Below are positions 1-11,385 of a stretch of 64,000 nucleotides of DNA, piece after piece. The DNA is taken from positions 70,053,341 through 70,117,340 of the forward strand of contig CAMZMU010000040.1 of assembly GCA_947311845.1 (NCBI GenBank), read 5' to 3'. The stretch's first letter is position 1; each line of letters starts with the position of its first letter. The stretch comes from Poa pratensis (taxonomy: Eukaryota > Streptophyta > Magnoliopsida > Poales > Poaceae). The position numbers were made by a program, and so were the translations under genes. Below the pieces are notes generated by a model. It saw only the letters and a program-made list of their open reading frames with translations, was not told the origin of the DNA and searched no databases.

Positions 1-284
1 TGCGGTTCATCCGAAACTGTAGAAAAAAAATCCTTTGGAGTGAATGCGGCGACTTCAGCAAAATAGTCGGAGCTCAACATGCAGTGGCCCTCCATCCTTT
101 GTCTCGGCTTGGGCTTGATCCTCCCAGGCACCGAGCTTACTCGTTTGGGTGCGATATTGGTGGCCTCGTCGACTTAAAGTTGTAGAAGACAAGCAAGAAT
201 TGCCAAATATTTGTCTTCCTCGGCGGCAATGGCGGCTTCCTCTTCCATCAATATGTGAACCATCATCTCATCGTCACTATCCAT
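1..284 (-). pseudogene. PIF/Harbinger transposase, N-terminal fragment (runs off the window)
   Basis: Reading leftward from an ATG at 284-282 gives MDSDDEMMVHILMEEEA, an acidic start typical of plant PIF/Harbinger (HARBI1-like) transposases. The frame stays open except for one TAA at 176-174, right after a leucine-rich stretch (CLLQL). It then continues in the same frame through VDEATNIAPKR and GHCMLSSDYFAEVAAF to base 1. The stop makes it a pseudogene, although one substitution would explain it. The catalytic DDE part lies outside the window. A functional second start downstream of the stop cannot be excluded, but the conserved N-terminus would be lost. Confidence 0.75.
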
Positions 285-1100
285 CCATTAAAATCCAAAA
301 TAAATGAATTGATCACACGATCGTCGTACCAGGCGATCGCTCGAACACCTTGCCTGCAAGGTGGGCGCGCGAGGTAGCCAGAGCTCTGCAGTCAGCGAGA
401 GTCGACGAGAGCCGGCGCGGGAAGCCTAGGGGAGATGGGGGCTGGCGGCGCGTGATTCCTGTGACCGGCGAGCTAGCGTCGCAGACGATGGAGAGGCGTG
501 GGGGGGGGGGGGGCGGCAAGGAGGACGACGCAGCCGACGGAAATGAAGTGAGAGAAGGGAAAGAAAGGGTGTATTAGGGTTTAATTCATTGTGTCTCCTC
601 TTTGCACCGTCATCGCCCTTGATCCGGGGCCACTGCCCCAGCCTCATATTCACGCTGCCGCCAAAAGTCCACCTCTACAACCACCCTCCACGCACCACTA
701 GATCACCCCCATCCTCGCCACATCTGCCCAAAACTACAAACTCCGGGCTGTGCCGCGTCACACGAGAGACCACAAGCCGACAACCTTGCCGCCCATACGA
801 TCAAAGCTAGCGCCGGCGCTGAACCGAGTCGCATTGAGACGACACCTCCGCGAGTTCTGGGGCCGCCGCCCCGGCTTGCCGACTTTGCTGTGTACCGGTG
901 CGCAAGCCAGAGGGCCCTGCCCTCGTTCGAAAGACGAGGCGTGTCGCTACTACGGCCAGTGTCGTTGGCATCGGTGGCGGCGGCGAGGAGAGGCCATGCT
1001 GGGGCCTGGCGGCGCTAGGTTGCGACACCTCCGGCTCGCCCAGAGTGAGCGGGACGGGAGTCGTTTTGAACGAGCCCACCTTGTTGAGATTGTCACCAAT
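285..1100. other. GC-rich leader/upstream region, no supported gene
   Basis: This stretch is GC-rich and lies just upstream of the transposase ATG on the minus strand. It contains a run of 14 G at about 500-513. Several overlapping open frames occur on both strands, but none shows a recognisable domain or favours one frame. It is most simply the leader or promoter of the Harbinger gene, perhaps including unrelated flanking DNA toward 1100. Confidence 0.4.
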
Positions 1101-1828
1101 TACCAATATTGTTGAAACTGAAAGCGCATGAATTCCTCATGTGTTTTGGTAATTAATTAGAATCCCTATGGATGAATGATTTAATTGGGTTATATTTTAA
1201 TGGTTTTCCATAGATAATGCTTGAAGCTGTCTGTTGGATTCAAGGCTAGATGTCATGAATATAAAGATATATGTTGAGTATTGTCATCAAGATTTTCGAT
1301 TTCAAGAGATGGAGATATGATAAAGAATAAGAAATGAAGAGGGAGTTCTGGTGTGGAACTGAAAGTAAGCGCGGATATACCTTTATTTATTTTTAACCAG
1401 GATCAAAACCTTGAGTGTTTGATTACAAGAGAAGAATTAAATATATATATGGTTCAAATTTGAGGTCATGTTAGACTCATGTGTTGGTCTATGGTTGACA
1501 AAGGCCTTTATCATGCTATCATGTGACGGCTCCATTGTGTATCTCAATAGATCGTGACAGAGTATGAATAAAATTAAGTGATGACTAAGTTGATGTTCAA
1601 GGTGTAATCTGAAAGATGGTCATGAGACTTGAGACTATGACGAGCATGTCTTGAAGAAACAAAGATTGTGTTAGAATTCATTTTTATCTTCAAGATATCA
1701 TCATCTTTACTATTACTAAAATTGTACTGGTTCCTCGTGATGTCACACTCCAAGCAATTAACACACAATAATGCCACCCCAATTATTTCCATTTAACACC
1801 CAAAAGGTGCACGTCCGGTGTTGCCGCC
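1101..1828. other. AT-rich intergenic stretch
   Basis: No coding frame, RNA gene or terminal repeat was recognised here. The composition switches sharply from GC-rich to AT-rich at about 1100. Confidence 0.4.
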
Positions 1829-1831
1829 TAA

Positions 1832-3014
1832 GAGCATCTCCAACCACAAGCCCCAAAATCGGCCCCCAAATTGTCCACGGACAGTGACCGGACAGCCCCA
1901 AAAAAGATGCTCTTACAACCACATACCTCAAATTATAGCAACCAAATTACTACAAACAATGCAAGGTACTAGGCTATTCTACATCCTATCCTACTCGTCG
2001 TCGGAGATGACGATGACGTCTGCGCCTGCGCCGGAGCTGGAGGGGTCCTGCGCCTCCTCATCGGAGTCGGACAAGGAGAAGGTGGGGCAGATCCGGCCGG
2101 ATCTGCCTCGTATGGTGGCCTTCCTTCATAGCCGTCTCCGCCTTCATTTGCTCGTTGACGAAGCCGACCTTGTTCCTCATTTGACCGATGAGGATGCGGT
2201 CAACCGCCTCCGCTCGGAGCTCTTGCTCGGTCGCACGGTGCTCGGCCTCCGCCTGGATCTGTGCCTGCTCGGCCTCCGCCTGCGCGCTCCACTGCTCCGC
2301 CACCGCCGCCTCTGCCTGATGTTGGGCTTCCTCTTCCTCCATTCTTTGGCGGAACTCCGCACCCGTCATGTGGACGAATGCGGGCTCTGCCTCAAGATGC
2401 ACGACGCCAACGTCCGCCGTCTCTGCGGCCGCCACTGCATCCGCGGCCGCTTGCGCCTCCGCATCCGCCTGAGCTTGGCCCGCTAGTGCTGTCACCTCCA
2501 CCGCGTCACGCGTCATCGCCTCTCGGTATATCTCTGCCCTCTTCTCCGGTGTGAGCTTTGCGCAGACGGTCAGAAGGCGACGAGGCATGGTGGAGGTGGA
2601 GGATGGGGAAGAGTGGAGGAGTTTGGGGAGAAGAGGAGTGCGGCGGCGGAGGAGGGAGTGCGGGCTAGGGTTTGCTCCGTCCCTCCACTTATAGGCGGAG
2701 ATGGCCTCCTCGGGCGGAGTGCCGGTCGGTACGCCATGAATGCCGACGACGCATGGTTGGCCGGTCAGGGTGACCTCTACTCGTGGACAACCGGTCAAGC
2801 GTGGGGCCGTCGTGTCAGCGTCCATGGGGCGGACGTGTCCGGGCGGCCCCAAACCCATCCCACATATGGACTGGGTTTGGGGTCTGCCGGACAGCCCAGT
2901 CATTTGGTATACCTTTGAGGGCCTCGGTTGGGTGCCGGTTTTAGGCCCAAATGGTGTCCGGGCTGCCCGTCCGGTCGTTTGGCCTAGGTTTAGGGGTCAT
3001 GGTTGGAGCTGCTC
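1832..3014. mobile_element. PIF/Harbinger-type DNA element carrying a non-transposase ORF
   Basis: The left end GAGCATCTCCAACCA and the right end (reverse complement GAGCAGCTCCAACCA) form terminal inverted repeats. Both sides are flanked by the trinucleotide TAA (1829-1831 and 3015-3017). A 3-bp TAA/TTA duplication with such termini is the hallmark of PIF/Harbinger elements. The element is about 1.18 kb and contains one long minus-strand ORF and no transposase, so it is non-autonomous and must depend on a transposase encoded elsewhere. Confidence 0.8.
1991..2588 (-). pseudogene. Coiled-coil, Ala/Glu/Gln-rich protein inside the Harbinger-type element (frameshifted)
   Basis: From the ATG at 2588-2586 the minus strand encodes MPRRLLTVCAKLTPEKRAE, followed by a long Ala/Glu/Gln-rich region expected to form a coiled coil, then IGQMRNKVGFVNEQMKAE. 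The frame stops at 2058. A second frame from about 2085 to 1991 encodes an acidic end (SDSDEEAQDPSSS, then VIVISDDE and TAG), which reads as the natural C-terminus, so a frameshift near 2065-2090 is inferred. Restored length would be about 195-200 residues. I recognise no enzymatic domain. It could be a captured host gene fragment or an element-specific accessory protein. Confidence 0.55.
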
Positions 3015-3676
3015 TAACTCAGTACCATCAATGATCCATTTTTTCATGCCTATCAAAGAAAAAGTTTGAAATGTGCTGCCCCGTTGGGTACACCGGCGGA
3101 CAGGCGTGTGCAAGTGGTGTTCATCTGGCCACCCAAACAAATCAAAACAGATCATCGACACAGCATCGTAGCGTTGGAGTTGTCTTAAATATCCGCGGAT
3201 ACTTTGTCGGGCGCCCCAAACGGACACAAATTTGTCTAAAGGCCGATTTTTTTCCTTTGGAGTGCCCCGAAGTTGTGTAGACGGGAATGGTGGCAAGTGC
3301 AAAGATTTGATGCAGCTGTTATTGCGGCATGATGATGCAAGAAAGATGCATGCAATGATTGTGTGGCTAGCCACGTAGATCCCTTGACCCCACCCCATGC
3401 ATCTCCAGCAGTAAATCTCGAGCGCTCCTTGGGTCCAATCGAAATATGGCTCCCAGCTCCCAAGTCCCCACCCATCTTGTTGGGAGCTTTCCTATTGGAT
3501 GCACGCTCTCGAGTCCTGCTCGATCGATCTCTAGCTACCAGCAAAGGGAGATGATATCTGCCAACAGTGAAAAGGTCTTGATTCATACTACTAGGAAAGT
3601 GCATCTTGTTCTTCCAAAGATCGGATGGCCGGGTAACCGGCAGGAAATTTCTTGGTACGGAGCACAGCTGGTTGGG
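3015..3676. other. Intergenic sequence with a truncated Harbinger-MITE end
   Basis: A GTTGGAGTTGTCTTAA-type terminus around 3174-3190 resembles the right end of a Harbinger-type MITE, but no matching left end is visible. The rest shows no supported gene. Confidence 0.3.
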
Positions 3677-3997
3677 AAAGTTGATACGTACCGATCTACT
3701 GAGATCCAGCAAACCGAGCTCAAACGCTCCCGTGCCGCTCGAGGGCGGCACCGGGGCGCCCAACCCTAGCCGCCAGGAGACCTCGCCTCTCGCTGGCCTC
3801 GTCGCCGCCGCTGCCGCCGGCTTCGCCGCGGTGGCGGCGGCCCCCCTTCCTCCACAAGGGCGGTAGGGGGGAGCTCGCGGTGGACGCGGATTCGCGACGA
3901 AGCCTCCTCTCGGGCGCGACGTTGCAGCGGTGTCGGCCAAGCGACGGAAGACGGCGCTCTTCCTCAGCGCGGTGGTGCATCGCATGGTGGGGCTGCC

Positions 3998-6900
3998 TGT
4001 GAGGACCCCGGATTAACTATCCGAGATACTCGTTATGTTTCCTGCAACAATCCCATGATCAGTCTGTTGTTGCACATAACTCGAATTGGCATCACGGGAC
4101 ATCCATAAATACCGATTAAATGTACTTACGTGATTGAAGTGATCAGCTTCAACAGGTGCTTGCAGCGGAAAATCACCAAATAACGTCGAGCCCAAGTCAC
4201 TCGCCTTAACCCAACAGGCAGCTGACTGGGAAGCGCCCTAGTTCGCAAAGACGCCAGAGAACACCTGCTCCTCTTTAAAATCTGGCTAAGACAATAGCCA
4301 GGGACGAAACCAATATGAGTACATTTGATTGTACTCGCAAACTACCCCAACTAGAGTAAGCACTAGTTTTAGTTTGAAAACTTTTACTTAGCTTTGAAAT
4401 ATCTTAAAAGAAAGCCTTTTCTGAAAAGGGGTAAGAAGAAATTTTTACAACTATCCTTTAAGAAGACATCATTTTAGCTGTTTCCCCGAAACTCCTCCGG
4501 TATCCAACCACATCCCAAATCATGGTTCCCAAACCCATCACAACCTCGTACCAACTCATTGGTACAGGTATGCAACCTTTTCCACTTCATTTTCCTTTTC
4601 AAACTCAATATTTTATAAAACTTGCACATGGTCTTAAGACAGCCTCCCAACTGTCCATATCCGAGGACTCGGCTATTCGAATAGTTTTACCCTCTGCAGA
4701 GGTAGTACGCTTTTCCCACATCCATCCGGTCACTCATCGTGTCAGCCACGTCCCGCCATACCAGAGGTATGCGAAGTTGAGTTCCCGGCCATAGTCTGTC
4801 CTTTGCTCATGCTAGTATAGGACCCTGCCTCTACGACACTTTCCATCGACACTCAAATCCTCAGAAACTAAGTGTGAGGACTCGTAGTTCTGTCCGGCGG
4901 ATCCAAGGGAGCCCTTCAATCCTCTTCCTCCGACACGTTCATACCGGCTTCCGGTAGACTTCAATGAAGAGGACCCAGGTCAGGGGGTAGGTCCTCAGAC
5001 CATCCCCTCATGGAACGAGGTTATCCTCGTTATTGAGGCATCCAGTACTAACACGAGCAAATTATATGACTACGCCCTTGCCCATATGTGGGTAAATGTG
5101 GTCGCACCGGTTATTGGTTGGTCGCCATAGTGTTAGGACACAATGTGCACTTTTCCAAAACAACACCACCATTCTCCAACTTAATACCGACCTTTCGGCA
5201 TTTCACCTTCATCCAAGTACCTTCAAAGGAGTTTTGAAAAACTTTGTTTTTCCCAACTTATAGTTTTAAATAACTACTTTATACTTCTACATAAGGTGGC
5301 AAAATAGTTTTCAGGTATTTTGAAAAAGGGATTTTTCTAAAATCATTGATTCCTTGGAATAACTCTTGAGACTAAAATAGATGTATATAAATGCAAGCTC
5401 AGTGAAGTAGCTTGCCTTGTTCAACACAGTGGTACTGGTCCTGATCTTCGGGTTCAACGAAACCTCCTTCTTCGATAAATCCGTCAACGGTATCGTCTAA
5501 ACGTTAAACAAGCAAAACAAACAATCACTACACTAGCTCAACATCATCACATCATTACAATCACAAATGCTACAATTAGCTACTGCACACATCAAGCAAC
5601 ACAAGGTGGTTTTAATTTAATTGAATTAATCTTTATTTAATTGTTTTCAAACTAAGGCAGAAACTAGTTGTACACCAATTAATTCACCATTTAATCTATG
5701 TTGGTCACAAAAATTCAAACTAAAATTCTATGGATAGCTACTGATGTGTAGAAGACCACCCAATTGGATTGGGGTCATTTGGAGTTATCAAACTCCCTAC
5801 ACATTTGTTTTAGTTCAGAAGGACTTTAATCAAGTTTTAGCTACCAAACAAATTAGGTTGCTCCAAAATTTAAATCCTTTTAGGGATAACTAACCTTGGT
5901 TGAATTTGACCTAACAAAATTGGTTTTAGTTTAATCGGACCTACTATTAAATCACACTAATTGGTTTAGTGCAGAAGGGTGCACTGAAGTTCAACCAAAG
6001 GCTAAGGAGTTTACACTACTCAATTAATTCTACCAAAATTTGGGGAGCTAAAGGATCCTAATACAAAGCTACCAAAATTGGTTTCGAGTTATTTGGATTT
6101 ATATAACTCCAGAAACAAATGGTTTAGTGTTTTAAACCTTCTGGAGCATTTTTATTAATACATTTTTATTATTTATTTAAATGAGATGAGACCACTTTGG
6201 TGAGTTAAAGAATTTTATAAGCTTTCCAGAACATTTGAGTTTGATTTATTTGGATTCCTAAAACTCGAGATATTGAATTTCAAAGTTCATACCAGTACTG
6301 AAATCCTCTGGAATTTAAATTAGAAAAACTAATTGATTTGGATAATGTTGAGAATTATGACATGTGGGGCCTACACGTCAGTGACTCAACGGGAAACTGT
6401 TCCCGCGCTGGAAAAGTTTAAAACGCTGACTGGTGGGTCCCGCTTGTCGGTGTCAAAACGAGACGAAGCGGTATGTGACCGTTGATCATAGATCGAACGG
6501 CTGACAGAGCCCGCGTTCGTCGACTTCTAACTCGCGGCGGCGCCGGAGCTTCGGCGACGGCGAGGGGGGGTCAGGGGGTGTACCTGGGTGTCCTAGGGAC
6601 GAGGCAGAGGATGGCGTTCGACGGCGGAGGGTACGGGAAGGCTCGGGGCGAACTTGTGCGTGCTGGGGAAGGCTGCAACGGCGTCGGTGAAGTTCTCCTC
6701 CTCCGCGGCCGTGCGTCAACTCCGGCGGGTCCTCCTCGGCTCGTCTGTGCACGAAACAAGGGGGAAACGCGGCGGTTGAGTGCGGTGATCATGGTGGTGA
6801 GGATGCAGGTCAGAGAGGAAAGAAAGAGGGAGTATCACGGCCGGGCCATGATCGACCTCCACCTTCGGCTCCGGCGAAGCTCGAGGAAACTCAGAGGCAA

Positions 6901-8780
6901 ATGGGGCTTCGAGGGAGGGGCTCCTCCCTCCTGGAGGTGCACGGGTGTGTGGGGAGTGCGGGAGAGGGGAATGGCGGGGTGTGGAGGCACGGGTGCGGGG
7001 TGGCTTTTTTATTGCCGATCGCCGGCGTGCCGTGGACAGGGTGTAGGAGTGGTTTGGAGAGTGGGAGAGCACGCCATTGGTGGTGGTCCTGCGCGGTGAC
7101 GACAGTGGGGCATCCCGTTAGGGCTTAGAGGGAGAGGGGTTCACGTGCGGCTTCGGAAACGAGCTCGGCACGGCACGGCGTCCATGGCGCGTTCCGCAGA
7201 GTGCGATGGATCACTGGCGTCGCTGCGGGCCACGAGGGTTGACGGGGACATGTCCCTGAGGTTGCGGGGTGGCAGGGAAACGCCGGTGACGAGTCACGCG
7301 AGCTGGGGTGCCGTGGTGGAGAAAATCGGCGTCGTCACCCACGCGTGGCCAGAGCACGGTGAGTTTCGACAGGGCTGCTGGGGCATGGCGCCTCAGAGCG
7401 TCAGGGAGCGGTCTCCTCCTTCCTGTCGAGTGCGGTGAGGGGTGAGGTGATGGAAGCTGCAGAGCAGGGCCAGCTGGGGCGTCTCCTTCGCCCCGCTTCC
7501 ATTGCCGGTACGGGAGCAGCACGGTGGCGTGCGGTTCCTCCATGGCCATGGGCCCAAGTGGCCAAATAGCACGTTTCTTCGTGCTCTGGAGAGTGAGGTG
7601 ATGTGAGAGAGGGAGTGTGGCAGCAAGAAATCGACAAATGAATCACCAAATCGATGGATTGGATTTTGGTTTTGAAGAATCGGGAAAGAAATCGATTTCT
7701 GCCTCCAACGTGCTTGGTGAATTGCTTCAACGAAATTTTAATTCCAGTTTCTAAAATTTCTTTTTATGGTTTGACCCTTGTATGCTTAACAAGATTTATG
7801 GCATAGTGGTGGAATTTATTTGATATGTGCAACATAGCACATTTTGTGATTTGAGAAAGATAAAGAGAGGAATGAAATTTAAATTCAAGATTTTTTTAGA
7901 AATACTTTTGGAGAGGGAAAAGATGTAATAGCAAAGTGGGAGTGATCCTTATGTCATCCCACTGAATTTGGTTGGAAGGATAATATCAATTTCTCATTTG
8001 GAGGATTTTGTGACATTTGTCACACATGGTTTTATGTGTTGATGTTACCCATGATTTTATGTGTTGATCTTTTTATTTTGATTTTCTTTTCTTTCTTCAG
8101 GTCCTTGTTTAGCAGACAAACAACACCAGCAATCAATTGGACAGGGATTAACAACCAACACTAGACAACCAATTATAAGTTTTCAACCAAGTTTTAATCA
8201 CTCAGATAAGTGGTGGGGTGGGATCCAGTGTCATCTTGACAAGAATGATGTTGGGAAAAGTTCAACTTTATAATTTGATATTTTTCCAAAAAGGGTTGCT
8301 AAAATATATGGGCCATATACTTCCCACCTTTATTGTTTTCAAAGAAATAAAAGTGTGGGTTTAAGATAAGGGCTACCAATACAAGGGAAGTAGCAAGGTT
8401 GGAGATAGTATATAGATCTTCATATTTTTGGAAACAAATAATTTTGAAAGTACTTTTGTTTTCTCAAAGAGTAGGTATTTTGGTTGTTGCTAAACAAAGC
8501 ATCCTTTGAAAATAAGTTGGTCCAAATAAGAGTAGAGAAGATGTATGGAATATTTTGTTCTTGTCATAACATGATCACCAAGTTTAATATATATTTATAT
8601 TGGTTGGGTCTTAGATGTACTAGTCAAACAACTCAAACAACAAGTCACACCAGTTCAACATAGCAATTGGAAGGAAAACACAATCATCAGCAAAACATTT
8701 CAAAAAGTTTTTGTTGGTTCTAAAATTTGGGAGCCTGGTAAAACTAAGTCTTTCTTGGTTTATAAATTTGGGATGTTACA
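3998..8780 (-). repeat. 3' LTR of the large retrotransposon
   Basis: This is a 4783-bp LTR. In element orientation it starts TGTAACATCCC and ends GGTCCTCACA. By eye it differs from the 5' copy at about a dozen positions, mostly single substitutions and one-base indels. The GC-rich block at about 6480-7600 has long open frames on both strands in both LTRs, but they lack recognisable domains. Confidence 0.92.
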
Positions 8781-8783
8781 GAT

Positions 8784-8795
8784 CCTTCCCCCCTT
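8784..8795 (-). other. Polypurine tract next to the 3' LTR
   Basis: The minus strand reads AAGGGGGGAAGG immediately before the 3' LTR. This is the expected primer for plus-strand DNA synthesis. Confidence 0.8.
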
Positions 8796-9291
8796 AAAAT
8801 AAATCTCGTCCTCGAGATTTGCCCGGGGGTACGGGGGAATACGAGGGCACGGGTTTTGGGAAGATGCAGGTTTTCTTAAAATATCTGTGCCACCAATAAT
8901 TGGCTTAAAGACACAGTGGGGTTGGGTTATCCAGAGAGATTTCTTTTGCAAAGGACACTGGGAAAACGAGGGATACTGTTTAGAATAAAGGATAGAAGGA
9001 CACGGGGATTGTCTGCTTACTCACTGGTATGTGGGACCAGGGTCCACCTGTCATTCTCTCCTTCCCTTTCTTCTCTCCTTCCTCCTTGCTCACCCTAGCT
9101 TCGCACCCGTCCACCTCTTAGTGCGCGAAGCACTCTCCTGCGGTACTGCTGCGCGTGCGGTCCGTCGATGCAGCGGCAGACACGGCTTTTACGACACCTA
9201 TGTGGTTTCGCGCCATTAAGGCGAGTACTGCTCGGGATTCCTCTTCTTTCCCTCGCAAAGCGGTGTCGAGGAGCGGCATCCGAGCTCCGGC

Positions 9292-9297
9292 TATAAA
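9292..9297 (+). promoter_or_regulatory. TATA box of the antisense ORF
   Basis: TATAAA in a CTATAAATC context lies 40 bp before the ATG at 9337. Transcription start would fall about 30 bp downstream, leaving a very short leader that ends in a favourable CACCATGAG start context. It sits on the strand opposite to the retrotransposon transcript. Confidence 0.55.
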
Positions 9298-9336
9298 TCG
9301 GAAATTTCCGAGGCTTTTCTCCTCCTCATCTCCACC

Positions 9337-9810
9337 ATGAGTTTTATTCACGCCTTTTTCAAAGCCTACTACGAGATGTTGGAGAGAGCGAGCTTCATCG
9401 AGCATGTCATCATTGTCGTGCTCTTTGGGATCTCGTCGTCGGTGGTGACCGCACTGCTGTTTGCGGCGGTGGTCGTCTTGACCCTTGGCTTCTGCAGTTG
9501 GTGGGCTGACGCGGGTGGTGATGCTGCGGCAGTAGTGCCAGCTGCGCCGGAGGAGCCAGTTGCGGCGGAGGGGCCAGCCGCAGTGGAGGAGCACGCGGCG
9601 GCGGTGGAGCAGGCTGTGGTGGAGGAACCAGTTGCAGTGCCGGTGGATGAGGTGGCAGATTTCCCGCTGGAGGTGAGCCGGCTGCTCGAGTCGTCTATCG
9701 CCGTCGCGCGACTCGCGACTCGGCTTCGGGTGAGCCAGGCTCCTCCTCCGGGGCGTTCTGGAGCTCGAGAGGGAGTAGGAATCTCTGGGGTGCCGTTGCA
9801 TCCGTGCTGA
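9337..9810 (+). CDS. Antisense ORF in the LARD-like element: small putative membrane protein
   Basis: This intact 157-residue ORF is antisense to its retrotransposon and close to the 3' LTR. Residues 1-20 (MSFIHAFFKAYYEMLERASF) are amphipathic. Residues about 21-53 form one long hydrophobic segment (IEHVIIVVLFGISSS, then ALLFAAVVVLTLGF) ending in CSWW, which suggests a membrane anchor. Residues 58-105 are Ala/Val/Glu/Pro-rich and low complexity, and the tail is Arg-rich (VARLATRLRVS). A TATA box and a good start context precede it. Antisense ORFs between pol and the 3' LTR are known in some plant LTR retrotransposons (for example gene 23 of Grande). No function is known to me. A chance ORF is possible but less likely given the promoter and hydrophobic segment. 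Confidence 0.6.
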   Translation: MSFIHAFFKAYYEMLERASFIEHVIIVVLFGISSSVVTALLFAAVVVLTLGFCSWWADAGGDAAAVVPAAPEEPVAAEGPAAVEEHAAAVEQAVVEEPVAVPVDEVADFPLEVSRLLESSIAVARLATRLRVSQAPPPGRSGAREGVGISGVPLHPC

Positions 9811-10772
9811 GTACTGGCAGTGTTCTTCGTAGGAGTAGAATTTGTATCCTCTGTTTCTCGCTTCTGTACTGACTTAGTTGATGTATCCACTTTGCCTCCT
9901 TGGATGAATTTTTAAATGAGACTCGGATCTCTGAATTTTCCTCAGCCGTAGTAGATCTGATCTTGCAGCACAGATAGGATGCAGAGGTACTAGAATAATC
10001 TTGCTTTAGTGAGAAAATATATTTTTAGGAATAACACTGCATTATATGGTACCAACCATTTGCAGTGGTAGCATAACATTTCAACCATATAGGTTGAACA
10101 CAACAACTAAAAACACCCTACAAGAAATCCTTCTGTGTTCCAGCGAGCATTGACGCTCAGCAAGCATTCTACGGCTTGTGAGAGTTACATCTCGTGGAGG
10201 GCTCGGGCCCTTTCTTTAACATGCGGAGCACACAAGGTTCATATTGGGTGAGGAACCTTGTGAAGAAGGCATGTAGGAGACCACACACAAAATAATTTGC
10301 ATACTGCAAAATAGTCCCATTCAAAGTTTGCATTAATTCACAGGGGGGGTATATGCGTCTGGGGTCACATATACGGTTCCTGGTTTAAGTGATCTGTTGT
10401 TTCTTTTAAAACCTTTAACTGAAGAAAGAGCATGACATTCCATCAGGTATCAACCAAGTGGTTAACAAGATGATAAGAACACCAAGTTTTTTTATTTCGG
10501 GCTGATTTGACATCAGCCAAACGGCTTACAACAACTTACACAACACCAACAACAAACAAGCAAACAACTTTGCCGCCTCTCTCCTACTAACCTTCAAGCA
10601 CAGATCAGGCTAACTAAGCATGGGTTCTATTCCGCTTGACGGCCTCTGGTTGTCGGTGGAGCGTGGCCGAGACAAAGAGTGGTGTCCACATCTCCATCTT
10701 CCACGGGGTGGGGAACTACAGGCACGCCTTCGGAGACTACACCTTGCTCCTGGGGTGGCTGCTGAACTCGGG
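9811..10772. other. Non-coding internal domain of the large retrotransposon
   Basis: No supported ORF was found. The stretch separates the antisense ORF from the gag-like ORF. No pol motifs are visible in any frame. Confidence 0.5.
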
Positions 10773-11385
10773 CTAGGGCTTGCTCACAGATGCATCAACA
10801 CTGTGGTCCAGCAAATCATCTAGGATCGACTGTCTTGCTTCCTGAGCTTGCCCACGGTGGGAGGTGGGTAGGTTCCTTGCTCGACTCAGTTCCAGGTGGG
10901 CTCGACCAAGGTGGCGCCTTGTGATTATGAGTTCCGCCATCAGGGATGGAAAAATCTTGTCATGAGGCTCCATAGTAACCAGGTGATTACGGCAGGGTCG
11001 ACTTCCCTTCCGATGGGAATTTGAGCAGGCTCCTCTCCAAGCGGAGGAGTGACGGGAAGAAGGTGGAAAGCTCGACTCTGCGCCATCGCCGGTTCTGCGT
11101 ACCGGAGACGGACAAGGCCTTCCCAGGCTGCTACCTGGAGGGCTTGATCTAGGGTGGGCATGCTCTTACCATGGATCAAGTAGGCCTGACTTGTGCCCAA
11201 CGGACACGAGCTGATGTGCACGTCGACTTGGAATTCACTCCGGCAGGTGAGAGGGAGTTCTCGAACACCACATATCGGGGGCGAGCAGGGTTACCAAGAA
11301 AATGGCAGACGGCCTTCCAAAGCATCAGTGGAAACCCGCCATGATTTTCGGCAGTGGTTTCTAGAATGACCCTGGGGTTTGCCAT
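10773..11385 (-). pseudogene. Gag-position conserved ORF of the LARD-like element, two frameshifts
   Basis: Starting at the ATG at 11385-11383, the minus strand encodes MANPRVILETTAENHGG, then FPLMLWKAVCHFLGNP and RYVVFENSLSPAG. At about 11235 the frame shifts, and EFQVDVHISSCPLGTSQAYL continues through KSMPTLDQALQVAAWEGLVR to EVDPAVITWLLW. At about 10975 it shifts again into MEPHDKIFPSLMAELI and ends with DDLLDHSVDASVSKP before a stop. The three pieces abut with little loss, so one ORF of about 200 residues has taken two small indels. It sits where gag normally lies, but I see no zinc knuckle. Similar ORFs occur in other Triticeae non-autonomous elements as far as I recall, and the function is unknown. 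Confidence 0.6.

Noticed and set aside
1818..2486. 222-codon + strand frame
   Set aside because: It is the shadow of the minus-strand coiled-coil ORF and also crosses the element's left end.
6482..7099. 205-codon frames present in both LTRs (also 14721-15338)
   Set aside because: They lie in a GC-rich LTR block with long open frames on both strands, lack a recognisable domain, and are antisense to the element. GC content explains the length.
9118..9801. 227-codon minus-strand frame opposite the antisense ORF
   Set aside because: Its composition is Arg/Ser/His-rich, it has no hydrophobic segment or domain, and the + strand frame has the promoter and start context.
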